Part shown: positions 61,615 through 64,000 of the stretch, piece after piece
How positions within the stretch are numbered: the stretch's first letter is position 1
Layout of the letters: every line of letters begins with the position of its first letter
Assembly: GCF_004353925.1 (NCBI RefSeq)
Contig: NZ_SMOK01000017.1
Location: 1 to 64,000, forward strand
Direction of reading: 5' to 3'
DNA: 64,000 bases
Origin: Pseudomonas sp. H9
GTDB taxonomy: Bacteria; Pseudomonadota; Gammaproteobacteria; Pseudomonadales; Pseudomonadaceae
Notes under the pieces: generated by a model
The model's input: only the letters and a program-made list of their open reading frames with translations
Database searches by the model: none
Told to the model about the DNA's origin: nothing
Position numbers and translations under genes: made by a program

Positions 61615-61717
61615 GAGGCCTCCTTACTGTGCCGTGCCCAATTGACGTTGAAGTCCACCGCACGCTTTACCGCTACCCGTGCTTGCATGCACTTGTCCTC
61701 TGCTGACGTCGGGGCGC

Positions 61718-62860
61718 TCACGCCACGTGCAAGCGCGCGGCGTAGGCCTGCAGATGGTGATCGTCGTCACCCAATTGATGGCTGAGCATGACCAGACGCT
61801 TGGCGTGGTGCGCCAACGCGTACTCCCAGGTCATGCCAATGCCGCCATGCAGCTGGATCGATTGTTCGGCGATAAACCGCGCCGCACGGGTGACGATGAA
61901 CTTGGCCGCGCTCAGCCGTTGGCTGCGTGTGTCGCTGTCGGGCTGGTCGGCAACACAGGCGGCGAGGATCGCCATCGAAGCGGCCATTTCCAGTTCGGCA
62001 CGCAGGTCGGCCATACGGTGCTGCAACACCTGGAGCTTGCCGATGGGCGCACCGAACTGCTGACGGGTTTTCAGGTACTCAAGGGTCAGTTCACAGGCCA
62101 CCTGCATACTGCCCACCGCTTCGGCGCATTGCCCGGCAATTGCCCGGCCCTGCTGGTAACGCATGGCGGGCAACGCATCCCCGAGGCTGCCGAGCAACTG
62201 TTCAGCCGTCACCTGTACGTCCTCCAGGATCAGGTCGCAGGCCCGTGGACCATCAATGGTGGCGTAATCACGACGACGCACACCGGGCGCCTGCGGATCA
62301 ATCAAAAACAAGCTGATGCCCTGCTCGTCGCGTTCAGCTCCGCTGGTGCGGGCGCTGACCAGAATCTGTCCGGCACTGCCGCCGCCCATCACCACCACCT
62401 TGTGCCCGTTCAGGCACCAGCCACCGTTGACCGCCTCGGCGCGGGCTTGCACGTCTTCCAGGCAGTAATGGCTCTGGGGCTCTTCAAAGGCCACGGCCAG
62501 CTGTTGGTCACCCGTAATGACCGCGTCCAGCAGCGCCGTCTGCTCTGCATTGCTGGCCAGCTGTTGCAGCAGGCCACCGGCGTAGATCTGCGAGTACAGA
62601 TACGGCTCCAGGCACAAGCCTCGGCCCAGCTCGGTCATGACCAGCCCATTGTCCACACCGTTGCCGCCCAGGCCGCCCGCCGCTTCGCTGAACGGCACGG
62701 CGGTCAGGCCCAGGGCACACAGCTGCGACCAGAACGGCGCACTGTGGCCCAGGGCGCTTTGCGCCACCTGCTGGCGCTGCTCGAAGGCATAGGTGTCACG
62801 CACCAGGCGGGCCAGGGTGTCTTGCAGCATCTGCTGCTCTTGCGTCAGTTTGAAGTCCAT
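61718..62860 (-). CDS. Acyl-CoA dehydrogenase (family with HGGIGMTWEY)
   Basis: A 380-residue FAD-dependent dehydrogenase. The N-terminus is DFKLTQEQQMLQDTLARLVR. SQSHYCLEDVQARAEAVNGG and the C-terminal SIQLHGGIGMTWEYALAHHA are clear family marks. It belongs to the smaller acyl-CoA dehydrogenases that pair with a second, larger one (next gene upstream). The two probably form a heteromeric enzyme like those in steroid or aromatic-acid side-chain breakdown. Catalytic base not confidently placed. Confidence 0.85.
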   Translation of the reverse strand: MDFKLTQEQQMLQDTLARLVRDTYAFEQRQQVAQSALGHSAPFWSQLCALGLTAVPFSEAAGGLGGNGVDNGLVMTELGRGLCLEPYLYSQIYAGGLLQQLASNAEQTALLDAVITGDQQLAVAFEEPQSHYCLEDVQARAEAVNGGWCLNGHKVVVMGGGSAGQILVSARTSGAERDEQGISLFLIDPQAPGVRRRDYATIDGPRACDLILEDVQVTAEQLLGSLGDALPAMRYQQGRAIAGQCAEAVGSMQVACELTLEYLKTRQQFGAPIGKLQVLQHRMADLRAELEMAASMAILAACVADQPDSDTRSQRLSAAKFIVTRAARFIAEQSIQLHGGIGMTWEYALAHHAKRLVMLSHQLGDDDHHLQAYAARLHVA

Positions 62861-62872
62861 GGCGTGCCTCCC

Positions 62873-64000
62873 TCAGAGTGCGAGAATCATCTTGCTGATG
62901 ATGTTCTTTTGAATTTCATTGGAGCCGCCGTAGATCGACAGCTTGCGCAGGTTGAAGTACTGACTGGCGGGCGCCGCGCTGTAGCCGGTGTGCCGCGGCT
63001 CGATCACCTCGTCCAGCTCAAGTTCGGCGTCGACAAAGGGTAAGGCGTGTACCCCCAGTGCCTTGCGCAGCAGGTGGCTGATGGCCTGGCGGATCTCTGA
63101 GCCCTTGATCTTCAGGATCGAACTCTCTGCACCCGGCACCCCGCCGTCCTGGGCCGTGGCGAGAATGCGCAAGGTGCTCATTTCGATGGCCATCAATTGC
63201 ATTTCCAGCTCGGCAATCTGCGCGCGGAACAGCGGGTCGTCGAGCAGTGCGCGCCCGCCCCGCCGTTCACTGGCCGCCACCTGTTTCAAGTGCGCCAGTG
63301 CCGCCTTGGAGCCGCCGATGCCGGCCTGCCCAGTGCGCTCGTGGGTCAGCAGGTACTTGGCGCAGGTCCAACCTTGGTTTTCCTGCCCGACCAGATTGGC
63401 CAGTGGCACCCGCACGTCATCGAAGAACACCTCGTTGACTTCGTGCTCACCTTCCAGCGTGATGATCGGGCGCACGGTGATGCCCGGCGTGTTCATATCG
63501 ATCAGCAGAAAGCTGATGCCACGTTGCGCCTGTGCCTCGGGGTCGGTGCGCACCAGGCAGAAAATCATGTCGGCATGCTGACCGAGGGTCGTCCAGGTTT
63601 TCTGGCCGTTGACCACGTAGTGGTCGCCCTCGCGCACGGCGCGGGTTTTCAGGCTGGCCAGGTCAGAGCCGGCGCCCGGTTCGGAATAGCCCTGGCACCA
63701 CCAGTCCTGGCCGTCGAGGATGCGCGGCAAGTAATAGGCCTTCTGTGCCGGCGTACCGAACTTGATGATCACTGGCGCAACCATGTTGACCCCAAAGGCG
63801 ATCAACCGTGGTGCCCCCGCCGCCGCACACGCTTCATCGAAGATGTGCCGTTGCACCACGCTCCAGCCGGTACCGCCGTATTCCACCGGCCAGTTGGCGG
63901 CGTACCAGCCCTGCGCGGCGAGAATGCGTTGCCAACGCTGGTGGTCGGCCTTGCTCAAGTGTTTACCCAGACGCACCTTGCTGGCGATGTCGTGTGGCAA
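62873..64000 (-). CDS. Acyl-CoA dehydrogenase, 5' end beyond the window
   Basis: At least 375 residues of a large acyl-CoA dehydrogenase; the frame runs to the window edge and the N-terminus is missing. WCQGYSEPGAGSDLASLKTR, NGQKTWTTLGQHADMIF, TGQAGIGGSKAALAHLK and the C-terminal KLSIYGGSNEIQKNIISKMI are typical. It belongs with the smaller dehydrogenase just downstream (12-base gap). Together they should form the first step of a beta-oxidation-like route; the preceding CoA ligase or transferase is not seen. Confidence 0.88.
   Translation of the reverse strand: MPHDIASKVRLGKHLSKADHQRWQRILAAQGWYAANWPVEYGGTGWSVVQRHIFDEACAAAGAPRLIAFGVNMVAPVIIKFGTPAQKAYYLPRILDGQDWWCQGYSEPGAGSDLASLKTRAVREGDHYVVNGQKTWTTLGQHADMIFCLVRTDPEAQAQRGISFLLIDMNTPGITVRPIITLEGEHEVNEVFFDDVRVPLANLVGQENQGWTCAKYLLTHERTGQAGIGGSKAALAHLKQVAASERRGGRALLDDPLFRAQIAELEMQLMAIEMSTLRILATAQDGGVPGAESSILKIKGSEIRQAISHLLRKALGVHALPFVDAELELDEVIEPRHTGYSAAPASQYFNLRKLSIYGGSNEIQKNIISKMILAL

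Overview
The window reads as chromosomal DNA of a fluorescent pseudomonad, most likely of the Pseudomonas putida group. The reasons are high GC, strongly C/G-ending codons, more than ten REP palindromes of the 'GGAGCGGGCTTGCCCCGCGAT' type in intergenic spaces, and Pseudomonas-style families (OprD porin, VgrG-linked toxin island, hydroxyproline cluster). No rRNA, tRNA, CRISPR array or prophage was seen.

Layout. 1-0.2 kb: the 5' end of a group II intron on the minus strand, sitting just behind a rho-independent terminator. 0.25-7.9 kb: small accessory enzymes and regulators (two YcaC-like isochorismatase hydrolases, a pirin with a divergent LysR gene, an alpha/beta hydrolase, a LysE exporter, a DsbA-like isomerase, an SDR with a divergent TetR gene, and a secreted HExxH protein), followed by a methyltransferase up to 9.0 kb. 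9.1-24.4 kb: a large hydroxyproline catabolic island. It holds a GntR regulator, 4-hydroxyproline 2-epimerase, a three-subunit D-hydroxyproline dehydrogenase, an AraC/PAS regulator, an ABC amino-acid importer, an AcnX-type cis-3-hydroxyproline dehydratase, a second proline-racemase paralogue, the DapA-like deaminase, an MFS importer and an alpha-ketoglutarate semialdehyde dehydrogenase. Together these cover trans-4-hydroxy-L-proline to alpha-ketoglutarate. A repeated palindrome (ATATCGTATACGAAAT) precedes the GntR, ABC and deaminase genes and probably ties the island together.

24.5-33.6 kb: a UvrD-like helicase, a second pirin, phosphoglucomutase, and a translationally coupled pair of a FAN1 nuclease and an XPD/DinG-type helicase carrying its own PDDEXK nuclease domain. 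33.9-43.1 kb: a type VI secretion island of VgrG, DUF4123 chaperone, a VasX-type membrane toxin and a DUF6708-type immunity gene, followed by a decaying tandem array of truncated toxin and immunity copies, each ending in a REP pair. 43.3-50.6 kb: an aromatic meta-cleavage cluster (flavin hydroxylase, extradiol dioxygenase, FAH-type hydrolase, GntR regulator, OprD porin, SphA-like outer-membrane protein).

50.6-53.5 kb: an MocR-like regulator that appears to have lost its PLP lysine, coupled to a 502-residue protein I do not recognise. 54.3-58.8 kb: an MDR oxidoreductase, a nitrilase, a small gamma-glutamylcyclotransferase-like protein and two related LysR regulators. 58.9-64 kb: a minus-strand beta-oxidation operon (thiolase, 3-hydroxyacyl-CoA dehydrogenase, two acyl-CoA dehydrogenases), running off the right edge.

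All functions are assigned by reading motifs and family resemblance by eye; no database search was run.
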